From Methylobacterium sp. WL1 (GTDB lineage Bacteria; Pseudomonadota; Alphaproteobacteria; Rhizobiales; Beijerinckiaceae), in NCBI RefSeq assembly GCF_008000895.1, contig NZ_CP042823.1:5044501-5108500 (forward strand): 64,000 nt of DNA. Direction: 5' to 3'. Of this stretch, positions 18,561 to 26,919 are shown piece after piece. Below the pieces are notes generated by a model. The model did no database searches, had not been told where the DNA came from, and saw only the letters and a program-made list of their open reading frames with translations. The stretch's first letter is position 1, and each line of letters begins with the position of its first letter. The position numbers and the translations under genes are program-made.

Positions 18561-19700
18561 TCAGACGTAGCAGGGGCCGTCGATCAGCGGATTGGCGGCT
18601 AGGAAGCGCTCGTCGACCTCGACGCCGAGGCCCGGACCGTCCGGCGGGCACACCTTGCCCTCGGCGTCGAGCCGGTAGGGCAGACCGATCACGTCGTCGC
18701 GGAAGGGGTTGTGCCGGGCCACGTCCCCCTCGAAGTAGCCGGGGTTGTCGACGGCCGCGAGCAGGTGGAGCGTCGCCACCATGTTGATGCCGGTGGCCGA
18801 GGTGTGCGGGTTGACCGAGATCTTCCAGGCGGAGGCGAGGGCGGCGATCCGCATCGTCTCGGTGATGCCGCCGGTCTTCGACAGGTCGGGCTGGACGAAG
18901 CCGAGGTAACCGGCCTGCAGCGCCTGCACGAACTCGTAGCGCGTGAAGTGGTTCTCACCGGCGGCGAGCGGCACGGTGCCGAAGCGCGCCGCCTCGCCGT
19001 AGCTGTAGGCATCGTGGGGCGGGAACGGCTCCTCCAGCCACGCAACCCCCGCCGCCTCGAACGCCGGCATCACCCGGCGCACGTCGTCAACCGTGTAGCC
19101 GGTGTTGGCATCGACCAGGATCTCAACGTCGGCGCCCAGAGCTTCCCGCACCGCCTCGACGCGGGCAATGTCGCGCCGGGGGCTGTCGCCGACGCGCAGT
19201 TTCACCGCTCGGTATCCGGCGGCGACGTGGGCACGTGCCTCGTCGGCCAAGGAGGCCGGCTCCTGCCAGCCGAGGGAGATGCCCCCGGCATAGGCTGGCA
19301 CCGCGCGGGCGGCGCCCCCGAGCAGCCGGTAGATCGGCCATCCGGTCGCCTTGCCGCGGATGTCCCACAGGGCGATGTCGAGTCCCGACAGCGCCATCGC
19401 GGCGGCCGCGCCCATGCCGTGGCTGGCGAGCTGCATCCGGTAGACCCGGGCCCAGACGCCGTTGACGTCGAGGGGATCCATCCCGACGACGAGCTCGGAC
19501 AGAGTCGTGTCGATGAGCTTGGCGATGGCGCCGGGGCAGCGGCCGTGATGGGCCTCGCCCCAGCCGACGAGGCCTTCGTCGGTCTCGACCTTGACGAGCA
19601 CGGCGTCGCGCTTGACCGCCCGCCCGATGCCGAGGCGGACGTTCTGGCCCTCGGGGACCCGGAACGAGATCGGGACGGACTGGATGCGGGTGATGCGCAT
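18561..19700 (-). CDS. Mandelate racemase/muconate lactonizing enzyme family protein (enolase superfamily dehydratase-like)
   Basis: 379 residues from ATG 19700 (GAGGAA upstream). The N-terminal capping domain is followed by a modified TIM barrel with metal ligands in EILVDANTG (D), VAWLEEPFPP (E) and PLAAGENHFTR (E). The second-strand motif is KLRVG, that is Lys-x-Arg in place of the usual Lys-x-Lys, and the late His is in SVNPHTSATG after QPDLSKTGG (D). The full set suits a sugar-acid dehydratase or epimerase, but the K-x-R change alters the base on one face of the active site. It differs clearly from the second family member at 21602, so the two probably act on different substrates or steps. 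Confidence 0.9.
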   Translation of the reverse strand: MRITRIQSVPISFRVPEGQNVRLGIGRAVKRDAVLVKVETDEGLVGWGEAHHGRCPGAIAKLIDTTLSELVVGMDPLDVNGVWARVYRMQLASHGMGAAAAMALSGLDIALWDIRGKATGWPIYRLLGGAARAVPAYAGGISLGWQEPASLADEARAHVAAGYRAVKLRVGDSPRRDIARVEAVREALGADVEILVDANTGYTVDDVRRVMPAFEAAGVAWLEEPFPPHDAYSYGEAARFGTVPLAAGENHFTRYEFVQALQAGYLGFVQPDLSKTGGITETMRIAALASAWKISVNPHTSATGINMVATLHLLAAVDNPGYFEGDVARHNPFRDDVIGLPYRLDAEGKVCPPDGPGLGVEVDERFLAANPLIDGPCYV

Positions 19701-19710
19701 GGGTTTTTCC

Positions 19711-20697
19711 TCAGGCGGAAAGAGTCTTGGATTGGGTCTCGGGCAGGATCTCGGGATTGACGAGGTTGCGCGGTCGCTCGCCGCGCAGGATGCGCAGCAT
19801 CTCCTCAACGGCGCCGACGCTCATCGCGCGTGAACTGGTCTGCGTGATGCCGGCCACGTGCGGGGTCAGCAGCAGGTTCGGGCAGGCCAGGAGCGGGTGG
19901 TCGGAGGCCAACGGCTGCACGTCGAACACGTCGAGTGCCGCACCGGCGAGCTTGCCCGCCTGCAGGGCGGCGGCGAGCGCGGCCGCGTCGATCACGGGCC
20001 CGCGGGCGACGTTGATGAGGACGGCTTGCGAGCGCATCCGGCTGATCAGCGCCGCGTCGACGAGGCCGCGCGTCGCCTCGGTGAGCGGGCAGGCGATCAC
20101 CACCGCGTCGCTCTGCGCGAACAGCGTCTCCAGGTCGACCGCCTGGACGAGACCGCCGAGCGTCGTGCCGCTGCGGGAGGTCCCGAGCACGCGCATGCCG
20201 AAGCCGTGATGGGCGATCCGCGCGACGCGGCCGCCGATCTCGCCGAGGCCGAGTACCCCGAGGGTGCTGCCGCCGATCTCAGAGAGGCCCTCGGCGATGG
20301 GTCGCACGGCGCCCCATCCCCCCGCCCGCAGGCCGCCGTCGAGACGCCAGACCTGGCGGCGCAGGTGGAACAGCGCCGCGAACACGTACTCGGCCACGGC
20401 CTGGGTGTTGCTGCCGGGTAGATTGGCGACCGGGATGCCGCGCGCGGTCGCCACCGCGACGGGGATCATGTCGAGGCCGACGCCGTGGCGGACGATACCG
20501 CGCAGCCGCGGCGCGCCGTCCAGGATATCGTCGGGAAGCTTGACGCGCACCACGAGCCCCTCCGCCTCGGCGACGAGCGCCCGCAGTGTCTCGGGGCTCG
20601 GGTCGGGTGCGGTGACGGGGCGGGCATACTCTGCCAGCATAGCCTCCGCCTCCGGATGGATCGGGTTGGTCAACAGGACCACGGGGCGCTTGGTCAT
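19711..20697 (-). CDS. D-2-hydroxyacid dehydrogenase (NAD-dependent)
   Basis: 328 residues. The nucleotide-binding fingerprint is GVLGLGEIGGRVA, the catalytic Arg is in NVARGPVIDAAAL, and the catalytic His is in LTPHVAGITQTSSR, all typical of the phosphoglycerate/lactate/glyoxylate reductase family. It likely interconverts a 2-ketoacid produced by one of the flanking dehydratases with its hydroxyacid. The start at 20697 overlaps the upstream FAH-family gene by 4 bp (ATGA), showing translational coupling; the next gene begins 10 bp after its stop. Confidence 0.92.
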   Translation of the reverse strand: MTKRPVVLLTNPIHPEAEAMLAEYARPVTAPDPSPETLRALVAEAEGLVVRVKLPDDILDGAPRLRGIVRHGVGLDMIPVAVATARGIPVANLPGSNTQAVAEYVFAALFHLRRQVWRLDGGLRAGGWGAVRPIAEGLSEIGGSTLGVLGLGEIGGRVARIAHHGFGMRVLGTSRSGTTLGGLVQAVDLETLFAQSDAVVIACPLTEATRGLVDAALISRMRSQAVLINVARGPVIDAAALAAALQAGKLAGAALDVFDVQPLASDHPLLACPNLLLTPHVAGITQTSSRAMSVGAVEEMLRILRGERPRNLVNPEILPETQSKTLSA

Positions 20698-21590
20698 AGA
20701 CCTTCCTCGGCGACGATCGGGCTGATCAGACTGCCCAAACCCTCGACCCAAGCGGTCATCGTCGTGCCGGGCCGGATCCAGGCGGGCGGCTGGCGCAGAG
20801 CCGCGATCCCCGCCGGTGTGCCGGTGGCGATCACGTCGCCCGGCTCCAGTGCCGTCTTCCGCGACAGGTGGGCGACGAGGTCGGCGACCGAGAACAGCAT
20901 CAGGGCCGTGGAGGAGTCCTGCAGGCTCACCCCGTCGATCGACAGCCCGATCCGCAGGGCCTGAGGATCGGGCACCTCGTCGCTGGTCGCGAGGTAGGGG
21001 CCGAACGGGCCGAAGGTCGCGATGTTCTTGCCGGGTCCGAAGCCATCGCGGCGGATCAGCTCGCTGGCGCTGACATCGTTGAACACGCCGTAGGCGCAGA
21101 CATGAGCCAGCGCGTCTTGCGCAGCGACTTGCTCAGCGCGACTGCCGATCACCGCGGCGATTTCGGCCTCGTAGGTGCAGCCGCCGATGCCCGGCGGCAG
21201 CACCACGGGCTCGCCCGGGCCGATCACCGTCCACGGCTCCTTCATGAAAAGGAACGGCTCGCTCGGATGGGGCGCGCCGCGCTCGGCCAACGCGTCCACG
21301 TAATTGTGCGCGATCCCGAAGATCCGGCCGGGTTTGGGCAGCGGTGCGCGCAGGCGCACCGATCGCAGCGGCAGCTGCGCGGCCTCCGGGATGGCATGAT
21401 CGCGCAGGCGCGCTGCGGCGTCGGCCAGCCCGGAGCGGATCAGGTCCAGGACCTGCGGGGGAGAGCCGGCGAGCGCCGGCTGCAGCGCGGGATGGGCGAG
21501 GTCGACGACCAGGTCGCCCGGCCCGCTGGCGTCGCCCAGCAGGATACCGGCCCGTTCCGCGCCGCCGCTCGAGAAGGTGACGAAGCGCAT
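20694..21590 (-). CDS. Fumarylacetoacetate hydrolase (FAH) family protein
   Basis: 298 residues from ATG 21590, with GAGG in the leader. The family core is GRIFGIAHNYVDALAERG, metal-binding acids in CTYEAEIAAVIGS, GVFNDVSASELIRRDG, and the C-terminal LEPGDVIATGTPAG. Members include 2-keto-3-deoxy-sugar-acid hydrolases and dehydratases (for example 2,4-diketo-3-deoxy-L-fuconate hydrolase) and oxaloacetate decarboxylases. Between two acid-sugar dehydratases and a hydroxyacid dehydrogenase, a role in cleaving a diketo-deoxy sugar acid is attractive but is inference. Confidence 0.9.
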   Translation of the reverse strand: MRFVTFSSGGAERAGILLGDASGPGDLVVDLAHPALQPALAGSPPQVLDLIRSGLADAAARLRDHAIPEAAQLPLRSVRLRAPLPKPGRIFGIAHNYVDALAERGAPHPSEPFLFMKEPWTVIGPGEPVVLPPGIGGCTYEAEIAAVIGSRAEQVAAQDALAHVCAYGVFNDVSASELIRRDGFGPGKNIATFGPFGPYLATSDEVPDPQALRIGLSIDGVSLQDSSTALMLFSVADLVAHLSRKTALEPGDVIATGTPAGIAALRQPPAWIRPGTTMTAWVEGLGSLISPIVAEEGL

Positions 21591-21601
21591 CGCGGTGTGC
21601 C

Positions 21602-22744
21602 TCAGGCGGCGCGGTAGCGGTCGATCACGGCGCGGTCGACCTCCACGCCGAGGCCCGGCGCGGTGGGGACCGCGACCTTGCCGCCGACCTGCCGGATCGG
21701 CTCGAGGGCCAGGTGATCCCGGAAGGGGTTCTCCTCCTGCTCGAACTCGAGCATCGGCGGGACCGGGAACAGGCAGGGCGGCTGATCGGGGATCGAGGCG
21801 AGGAAGTGGATGGTCGCGGCGAGGCCCACCACCGAGCCCCAGGCGTGGGGCACGCACTCGACGCCGTGCGCCGTCGCCATGGCGGCGATCTTCTTGCACT
21901 CGGTGATGCCGCCGGCCGCGCACACATCGGGCTGGACGATGTCCATCGCCTTGCGCGTGATGGCGTCGCGGAAGCCCCAGCGGGTGAACTCGTTCTCGCC
22001 GCCGGCCACCGCAATGTCGAGGGCGCGGGTGACCTCGACGTAGCCGTCGAGATCCTCCGGCGAGATCGGCTCCTCGAACCACTCAATGCCGAGCTCCTCC
22101 AGCCGCCGTCCCATGCGAATGGCGGTGGGCACCGTGAGCGAGTGATTGGCGTCGACCATGAGGCGGATGTCCGGGCCGACCGCCTCGCGCACCGCCGCCA
22201 CGCGGGCGATGTCGCGCTCGATCGAGCCGAGACCGATCTTCATCTTCACAGCTTTGAAGCCGGCCTCGACGTAGCCGCGCGCCTCCTCGACCGCCTCCTC
22301 GACGAGCCGATCCATGTCGGTGAAGTACAGGCCGGTCGCGTAGGCGTCGACGCTGGTGCGGAAGGCGCCGCCGATGAGCTTGTGCACCGGCTTGCCCACG
22401 CTCTTGCCGATGATGTCCCAGAGCGCGATGTCGATGCCGCTGATCGCGGCGATCGACATGCCCTTCGGCCCGTAATCCTTGATCCGGTTGTACAGGTCCT
22501 CCCAGACGACCTCGACGTCGAACGGGTCCTGACCGATCACGCGGGGGGCGAGTTGCGTGTCGATGAACGCCTTCGCAACTGCGGACGGCCCGTAGCACTC
22601 GCCCCATCCGACGATGCCGTCCGCCGTCTCGATCTCGACGAGGCAGGTGCCGCGGGTCTTGTACAGCCAGCCGCGCGAGGAGGTGAACGGCCGTTTGATC
22701 GGCGTGGTCACCACATGGCAGGTGATCGTCTTGATCTTGGTCAC
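21602..22744 (-). CDS. Mandelate racemase subgroup dehydratase (enolase superfamily)
   Basis: 380 residues, ATG at 22744. All mandelate-racemase-subgroup catalytic elements are visible: Lys-x-Lys in FKAVKMKIG, metal ligands D in LMVDANHS, E in WFEEPISPED and E in VAGGENEFTR, then the D of QPDVCAAGG and the His of CVPHAWGS forming the His-Asp dyad. This arrangement dehydrates acid sugars to 2-keto-3-deoxy acids. The specific sugar (galactarate, gluconate, rhamnonate and so on) cannot be decided by eye. It is the first enzyme after tctC; the FAH gene follows after 11 bp. Confidence 0.93.
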   Translation of the reverse strand: MTKIKTITCHVVTTPIKRPFTSSRGWLYKTRGTCLVEIETADGIVGWGECYGPSAVAKAFIDTQLAPRVIGQDPFDVEVVWEDLYNRIKDYGPKGMSIAAISGIDIALWDIIGKSVGKPVHKLIGGAFRTSVDAYATGLYFTDMDRLVEEAVEEARGYVEAGFKAVKMKIGLGSIERDIARVAAVREAVGPDIRLMVDANHSLTVPTAIRMGRRLEELGIEWFEEPISPEDLDGYVEVTRALDIAVAGGENEFTRWGFRDAITRKAMDIVQPDVCAAGGITECKKIAAMATAHGVECVPHAWGSVVGLAATIHFLASIPDQPPCLFPVPPMLEFEQEENPFRDHLALEPIRQVGGKVAVPTAPGLGVEVDRAVIDRYRAA

Positions 22745-22800
22745 GCTATCCGTCCCGGTCGTTGTTCAGATCGTTCGAGCGCTCGGAGGGGCGCGTCGGC

Positions 22801-23766
22801 TCAGGATTTGAAGACCTTCTCGGCCACGACCTTGATCGACTGCTCGACCCGATCGACCTCGGCGGTCAGCGCATCCCCGGTCAGGGGTGCGATCAGAAAG
22901 GCGTTGCGCTCGGCGAAATCCTTGAAGCGCTGGTCCCCGATCGCGGCGCTGAAGCCGTCGATCAGCTTGGTGCGCACCTCCGGCGGGAGCTTGGCTGGGG
23001 CGACCACGTAGGCCATCTGCACCACCGGGCCGAACGGGAACACATCGTAGCCGCGCTCCTTGAAGGTCGGCACGTCGGGAAACTGCCGGAGGCGCTCGTC
23101 GGCAAAGACGCCGAGTGCGCGCACGAGGCCCTGCTGCAGCTGGCCCAGCGATTCCGCGGGCTTGAGCACTGCGGCCTGGATCTGCCCGCCGGCAAGGTCG
23201 GTGATGACCTTGGCGCCGCCCGTGTACGGAGCGTTGATGTAGGCGACGCCCGCCGCCCGGGCGGTCATCGAGGCGAAGATGTGATTGAGGTTGTAGTTGC
23301 CCGGCGTGCCGATCGACACGCTGCCCGGGTTCTTCTTCATGTGCGCGAGGAAATCGTCCAGGGTTTGGTACGGGCTCGACCCGGGGACGAGGAGCATCAG
23401 CGGGTCGATCGAGACCCGGGCGATGTGGCTGAACTGGCCGCTCTTCAGAGGCGTCTTGCCCTCGGCCATGTAGGCCAGCGTCGAGCTCGTCCCCATGCCG
23501 AGCGTGTACCCGTCTGGGTTCGCCGTCGCGACGCGCCGCATCCCGATCGTGCCGGTCGCGCCGGGCTGGTTCTCGACGATCATCGTGATGCCGCGCTCCT
23601 TGAGCAGCGGCTGGAGCCCGCGTGCCAGGATGTCGTTCGAGCCCCCCGCGTTCCAGGGCACGATGAAGGTGATCTCGCGCGCCGGGAAGCCCGACTGCGC
23701 CAGTGCGGCGCGGGCGCCGAGTGCCCCCAGGGCAAGGCTTCCGACGAGGCTGCGGCGGGTGAGCAT
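22801..23766 (-). CDS. tctC: Tripartite tricarboxylate transporter substrate-binding protein TctC (Bug family)
   Basis: 321 residues from ATG 23766 (GAGGAA upstream). The signal peptide MLTRRSLVGSLALGALGARA is cleaved near ALA-QS. Bug-family motifs follow: ITFIVPWNAGGSNDILAR, IVENQPGATGTIG, YNLNHIFASMTARAAG and INAPYTGGAKVITDLAGGQI (each in part). It binds the carboxylate delivered to TctAB. It is the promoter-proximal gene of the seven-gene minus-strand operon, divergent from the GntR regulator across 136 bp. Confidence 0.95.
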   Translation of the reverse strand: MLTRRSLVGSLALGALGARAALAQSGFPAREITFIVPWNAGGSNDILARGLQPLLKERGITMIVENQPGATGTIGMRRVATANPDGYTLGMGTSSTLAYMAEGKTPLKSGQFSHIARVSIDPLMLLVPGSSPYQTLDDFLAHMKKNPGSVSIGTPGNYNLNHIFASMTARAAGVAYINAPYTGGAKVITDLAGGQIQAAVLKPAESLGQLQQGLVRALGVFADERLRQFPDVPTFKERGYDVFPFGPVVQMAYVVAPAKLPPEVRTKLIDGFSAAIGDQRFKDFAERNAFLIAPLTGDALTAEVDRVEQSIKVVAEKVFKS

Positions 23767-23789
23767 GGCGTTCCTCGTGTATTCGTTGT

Positions 23790-23801
23790 TTGTTATAACG
23801 A
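23790..23801. promoter_or_regulatory. Candidate GntR/FCD-family operator
   Basis: TTGTTATAACGA, with the perfect 8-bp palindrome GTTATAAC, lies in the 136-bp gap between tctC and the divergent GntR gene, 24 bp before the tctC start. It resembles the TnGTnnnACnA pattern of FadR/FCD-type regulators but with a spacer of four. It would suit mutual repression of both transcripts. Confidence 0.4.
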
Positions 23802-23902
23802 TGGAAAGTGGGTAGGTTGTCAAGTGTGGTCGCAGCCGGTCTCGCTGATCCATCCTGATCCAGCGGCGCAGGATTGCTGGCGGGCAGGGGGGAACCAACA
23901 CC

Positions 23903-24619
23903 ATGAGACAGGTCGAGCGGTTGCCGCTCTGGGACCAAGCCTACGCGGAGCTGCGGACCGCCATGCTCGGCGGACGGTTCGGGCCGGGTGAGCGGATCCT
24001 CCTGCGTGAGGTCGCGGCCGAACTCGGCATCAGCCTCACGCCTGTCCGCGATGCGGTCAACCGGCTGATCGCCGAGCACGTGCTGGACCGCGGCAGCTCC
24101 GGTCAGGGCGGCGGCGCCGTGGTCCCGCGCATGAACGTGGAGCGTTTCGACGAATTGCTGACGATCCGCTGCGACCTCGAAGGTCGGGCCGCGGCCCGCG
24201 CCGCCGAACGCGCAGCCCCGGGCGACCTCAGCGTCCTCGACGCGCGGCTCGCCGAGATGAAGGCCCTGATCCGGCAGCGGAACCTCGACGCGTATCTCGA
24301 CCTGCACCGGCGCTTCCATTTCGAGCTCTACGCCCTCGCGCGCATGCCGATCCTGGAGGGGCTGATCGAGAATATCTGGCTCAGGTGCGGCCCTGTCCTG
24401 ACCTACGTGATCCCGGACTACGTGCTGCTGGAGAAGGGCAGCGACCTGCACACCGCGGCGCTCTCGGCCCTGCGCGCCCGCGATGCGGAGGCAGCGGCCA
24501 CGGCGATCCGGCAGGATATCCGCGAGGCGGGCCAGTACATCGCCGGCCTCGCCGACGCCGCCGGGCTCATCGCCGAGCCGTCCGCGAGCCACCGGCCGCG
24601 GGCGCACGCGGCGTCATGA
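23903..24619 (+). CDS. GntR-family transcriptional regulator with FCD domain
   Basis: 238 residues. Winged HTH at about 10-75 (GERILLREVAAELGISLTPVRDAVNRL in part). A C-terminal all-helical FCD ligand domain lies at about 95-220, with metal/ligand residues expected from D and H in LDAYLDLHRRFHFELY and the later HTAALSALRARD segment. FCD regulators typically sense sugar acids or other carboxylates. Its position, divergent from the tctC-led operon, makes that operon the likely target. Confidence 0.93.
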   Translation: MRQVERLPLWDQAYAELRTAMLGGRFGPGERILLREVAAELGISLTPVRDAVNRLIAEHVLDRGSSGQGGGAVVPRMNVERFDELLTIRCDLEGRAAARAAERAAPGDLSVLDARLAEMKALIRQRNLDAYLDLHRRFHFELYALARMPILEGLIENIWLRCGPVLTYVIPDYVLLEKGSDLHTAALSALRARDAEAAATAIRQDIREAGQYIAGLADAAGLIAEPSASHRPRAHAAS

Positions 24620-24650
24620 TCGGGAAAAGATGACTGCGATGAGGATGCTC

Positions 24651-25083
24651 CTACGTCAGGACGGCTGTGGCCTTCGCCCGGATGAGATCGCGGTCGATCT
24701 CCGCGCCGAGCCCGACCCCCGTTGGCGCGTGCACCATGCCGGCAGAATCGACCGCGATGTCCGCGGAAAGCCCGTACTTCTGCGCCGCATCCGGCAGCAG
24801 AACCTCGAAGAACTCGGTGTTGCGGATCGCCATGATGACGTGGAGGTTGGCGACGTTGTTGAGCGAGTTGCCGCCGTGGTGGACCTCGAAGTTCATCCCG
24901 AAGGCCTCCGCGAGATGGGCCGCCTTGACGAGCGTGGTGATGCCGCCCTTGACCGCCACGTCGCCGCGCAGGAAATCGGTGGCGCGCTGCAGGATCCAAG
25001 GCGCGTAGGACTCGAAGCCCGCCTACGGATACTCGGTCGCCATGATCGGCACGTCGAGCTTGGCCTTGAGCTTGACGTAACCG
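24651..25083 (-). pseudogene. 3' remnant of an enolase-superfamily dehydratase, truncated by an IS and carrying an in-frame TAG
   Basis: On the minus strand the frame ending at 24651 encodes the C-terminal third of a third MR-family enzyme: KLDVPIMATEYP, then after a TAG at 25023-25025, FESYAPWILQRATDFLRGD, VAVKGGITTLVKAAHLAEAF, EVHHGGNSLNNVANLHVIMA (in part). The N-terminal two thirds are missing: homology stops where the IS3 inverted repeat begins (25084), and the rest is not found on the far side of the IS at 27974, which implies an IS-associated deletion. The His of EVHHGG is the late catalytic His. It was probably once part of the sugar-acid cluster. Confidence 0.8.
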
Positions 25084-25168
25084 TGTCCGACGTCAGCACC
25101 TGTGGGACAGATTGAGGGTCTTCACGAACGGAGGATGACTGGTTCATCGTAGCCCCTGAGGAACGAAG

Positions 25169-25507
25169 ATGAAGCAGACATCCGGACCGGCCAAGAAGCC
25201 GGCAGAAGCGGTGATCAAGGACATCCGTCGGGCCACACGTCGGCAGTTCTCGTCCGAGGAGAAGATCCGCGTGGTGCTGGAAGGCTTGCGTGGCGAGGAC
25301 AGCATCGCCGAATTGTGTCGACGTGAGGGGATCGCCGCCTCGATGTACTACGGCTGGTCCAAGGAGTTCCTGGAGGCTGGCAAGAAGCGCCTGTCCGGCG
25401 ACACGGCTCGTGCGGCCACCACGGACGAGGTGCGGGATCTCCGTCGCGAAGCGGGGGCGCTGAAGGAGGTCGTAGCTGATCTCGTCCTGGAGAACCGTCT
25501 GCTTAAA
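25169..25507 (+). pseudogene. IS3-family transposase OrfA, 5' part (split by IS insertion)
   Basis: Encodes an HTH_Tnp_1-type N-terminal (RRQFSSEEKIRVVLEGLRGE, CRREGIAASMYYGWSKEFLE) and a leucine-zipper-like tail (LRREAGALKEVVADLVLENR). The frame breaks after LLK at about 25507. The missing end, reading SMSGAGGDEA and stop, is found at 26892-26923 on the other side of the IS110 element. The open frame that continues past 25507 is IS110 sequence. Confidence 0.85.
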
Positions 25508-25640
25508 CGTATGGCCCGCCCCGTCTGCAAGGTCGTCAATGAAGGTGCCTGTGACCGGTCTGCACAAACGTATCCGGCATGTCGGCACGGTGGCCGCCGC
25601 CAAGATGGAGAGCCGCACGTCCCGGGCCTCATAAGCAATT

Positions 25641-25663
25641 CGGCCTCGGGGGCCGCTTTTTTT
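25641..25663 (+). terminator. Terminator-like hairpin in the IS110 non-coding end
   Basis: CGGCC-TCGGG-GGCCG followed by C and seven T on the plus strand. It is in the part of the IS1111-type element expected to carry guide RNA and could either end plus-strand transcription entering from the IS3 orfA or be a structural stem of that RNA. Confidence 0.6.
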
Positions 25664-25778
25664 GCCAGGCTTCCGGAACGCCGCTCGACCGTCAGGCCAT
25701 CTTCACTGTCCTCCCGCAGACCTCGTGGACCCGGGCCGAGCGATCGCGCTCCGCCTCAGGTCAACCTCTTTTGATGCC

Positions 25779-26819
25779 CTATGCGAGGGCCGGCTCCGGC
25801 TGCCGCTCGAAGCTCACTCCTTTGCGCAGCGTCGCCCAAGCGATCCGCGCGAGCTTGGCGGCGAGCGCGACGACCACGACGTTGTAGTGCGCCCGCGCCA
25901 GCAGACCGCGCAACCATCGGCCGGTCGCATCCTCGACCTTGGACAGTGAGGCCAGCGCTGCGCGCGCTCCATGGATGAAGAGCCCACGCAGATAGGCGTT
26001 ACCCCTCTTGCTGATGCCGAGCAGCTTCGGCTTGCCGCCGGTCGTATGCTGTCGGGGCACGAGGCCAAGCCAGGCCGGCAGGTCGCGCGCGGACGCGAAG
26101 GCGCTTCCGTCATCGACGGCTGCGCGCAAGGCCGTGGCCGTCATCGGCCCGACGCCTGGGATCGACACCAGGCGACGTGCCGCCTCGTCGGCGCGGGCAT
26201 GCGCCACGAACTCTCGGTCGAGCGCTTCGATACGGCCGTCGAGGCTCGCCCACTCCTCACGGATCTCGGCGACGAGAGCTTGGATACGCGCGCCAATCTG
26301 CGCCTGGGGATCCGTCAAGAGAATGCCGACCGCCGTCTCGAACTTGCGGCGGCCTTGCGGGAAAACGAGACCGCGCTCCAGCAGGATCGCGCGGAGCTGG
26401 TTCATGAGCATGGTGCGCATGCCGACCAGCCGAGACCGGACCCGGTGCAGGCTCTGCATGTCGAGTTGCTCCTGCGCCTTGAGGAGCACGAAGCGCATCG
26501 TCGGACGTGTGGCGGCCTCGGCGATCGCTTCGGCATCACGGTCGTCGTTCTTCTGCGCCTTGACGTAGGGGCGGACATACTCGGGCGACATCAGTCGGAT
26601 GGTATGTCCCTGCGCGGCCAGCAGCCGCCCAAGGTGATGGGCGCCGCAGCAGGCCTCCATTGCGACGACACAAGCGGGCAGCTTGGCCGTGAGGCCGACG
26701 ATCGTCTCACGCCGTGCGCGACGACGCAGAACCACCGTACCGGCTGGGTCGAAGCCAACCAGGCTACAGCTGTTTTTGCCAAGATCGATACCCAGCACGG
26801 CGACCGAACTCTTTGCCAT
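25779..26819 (-). CDS. IS110-family transposase (IS1111 subgroup)
   Basis: 346 residues from ATG 26819, with GGAGGG eight bases upstream. N-terminal DEDD RuvC-like domain: LGIDLGKNSCSLVGFD (first D), VVAMEACCGAHH (E), and YVKAQKNDDRDAEAIAEAA (last Asp residues). C-terminal Transposase_20 domain: LVSIPGVGPMTATAL and GLVPRQHTTGGKPKLLGISK (in part), with the serine expected in GISKRGNAYLRGLFIHGARA. Full length and uninterrupted, so the element may be active. Confidence 0.95.
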   Translation of the reverse strand: MAKSSVAVLGIDLGKNSCSLVGFDPAGTVVLRRRARRETIVGLTAKLPACVVAMEACCGAHHLGRLLAAQGHTIRLMSPEYVRPYVKAQKNDDRDAEAIAEAATRPTMRFVLLKAQEQLDMQSLHRVRSRLVGMRTMLMNQLRAILLERGLVFPQGRRKFETAVGILLTDPQAQIGARIQALVAEIREEWASLDGRIEALDREFVAHARADEAARRLVSIPGVGPMTATALRAAVDDGSAFASARDLPAWLGLVPRQHTTGGKPKLLGISKRGNAYLRGLFIHGARAALASLSKVEDATGRWLRGLLARAHYNVVVVALAAKLARIAWATLRKGVSFERQPEPALA

Positions 26820-26919
26820 TCCCGATCCCTCCATTCCTCCAAGGCAGCAGCATGCCACCAACGGTTCGGTGAGGGGCGGGCCATCCCATAAGCATGAGCG
26901 GGGCTGGGGGCGACGAGGC

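Larger units (their letters stand above)
25508..26890 (-). mobile_element. IS110-family element of the IS1111 type
   Basis: About 1.38 kb inserted in the IS3 orfA. Subterminal 12-bp perfect inverted repeats ATGGCCCGCCCC (25511-25522) and GGGGCGGGCCAT (26873-26884) lie 3 and about 6 bp from the junctions, the layout described for the IS1111 subgroup. The transposase reads right to left (26819 to 25779), leaving about 65 bp before it and about 260 bp of non-coding DNA after it. In this subgroup the 3' non-coding end specifies the guide (bridge/seek) RNA, so 25523-25778 is the place to look. Confidence 0.85.

Noticed and set aside
22766..24607. 613-codon minus-strand frame
   Set aside because: Covers both tctC and GntR in other frames; composition of a shadow frame.
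25641..25663. Terminator of the IS3 orfA transcript in the original element
   Set aside because: It lies within the inserted IS110 DNA, not in the IS3, so it cannot be an original IS3 terminator.
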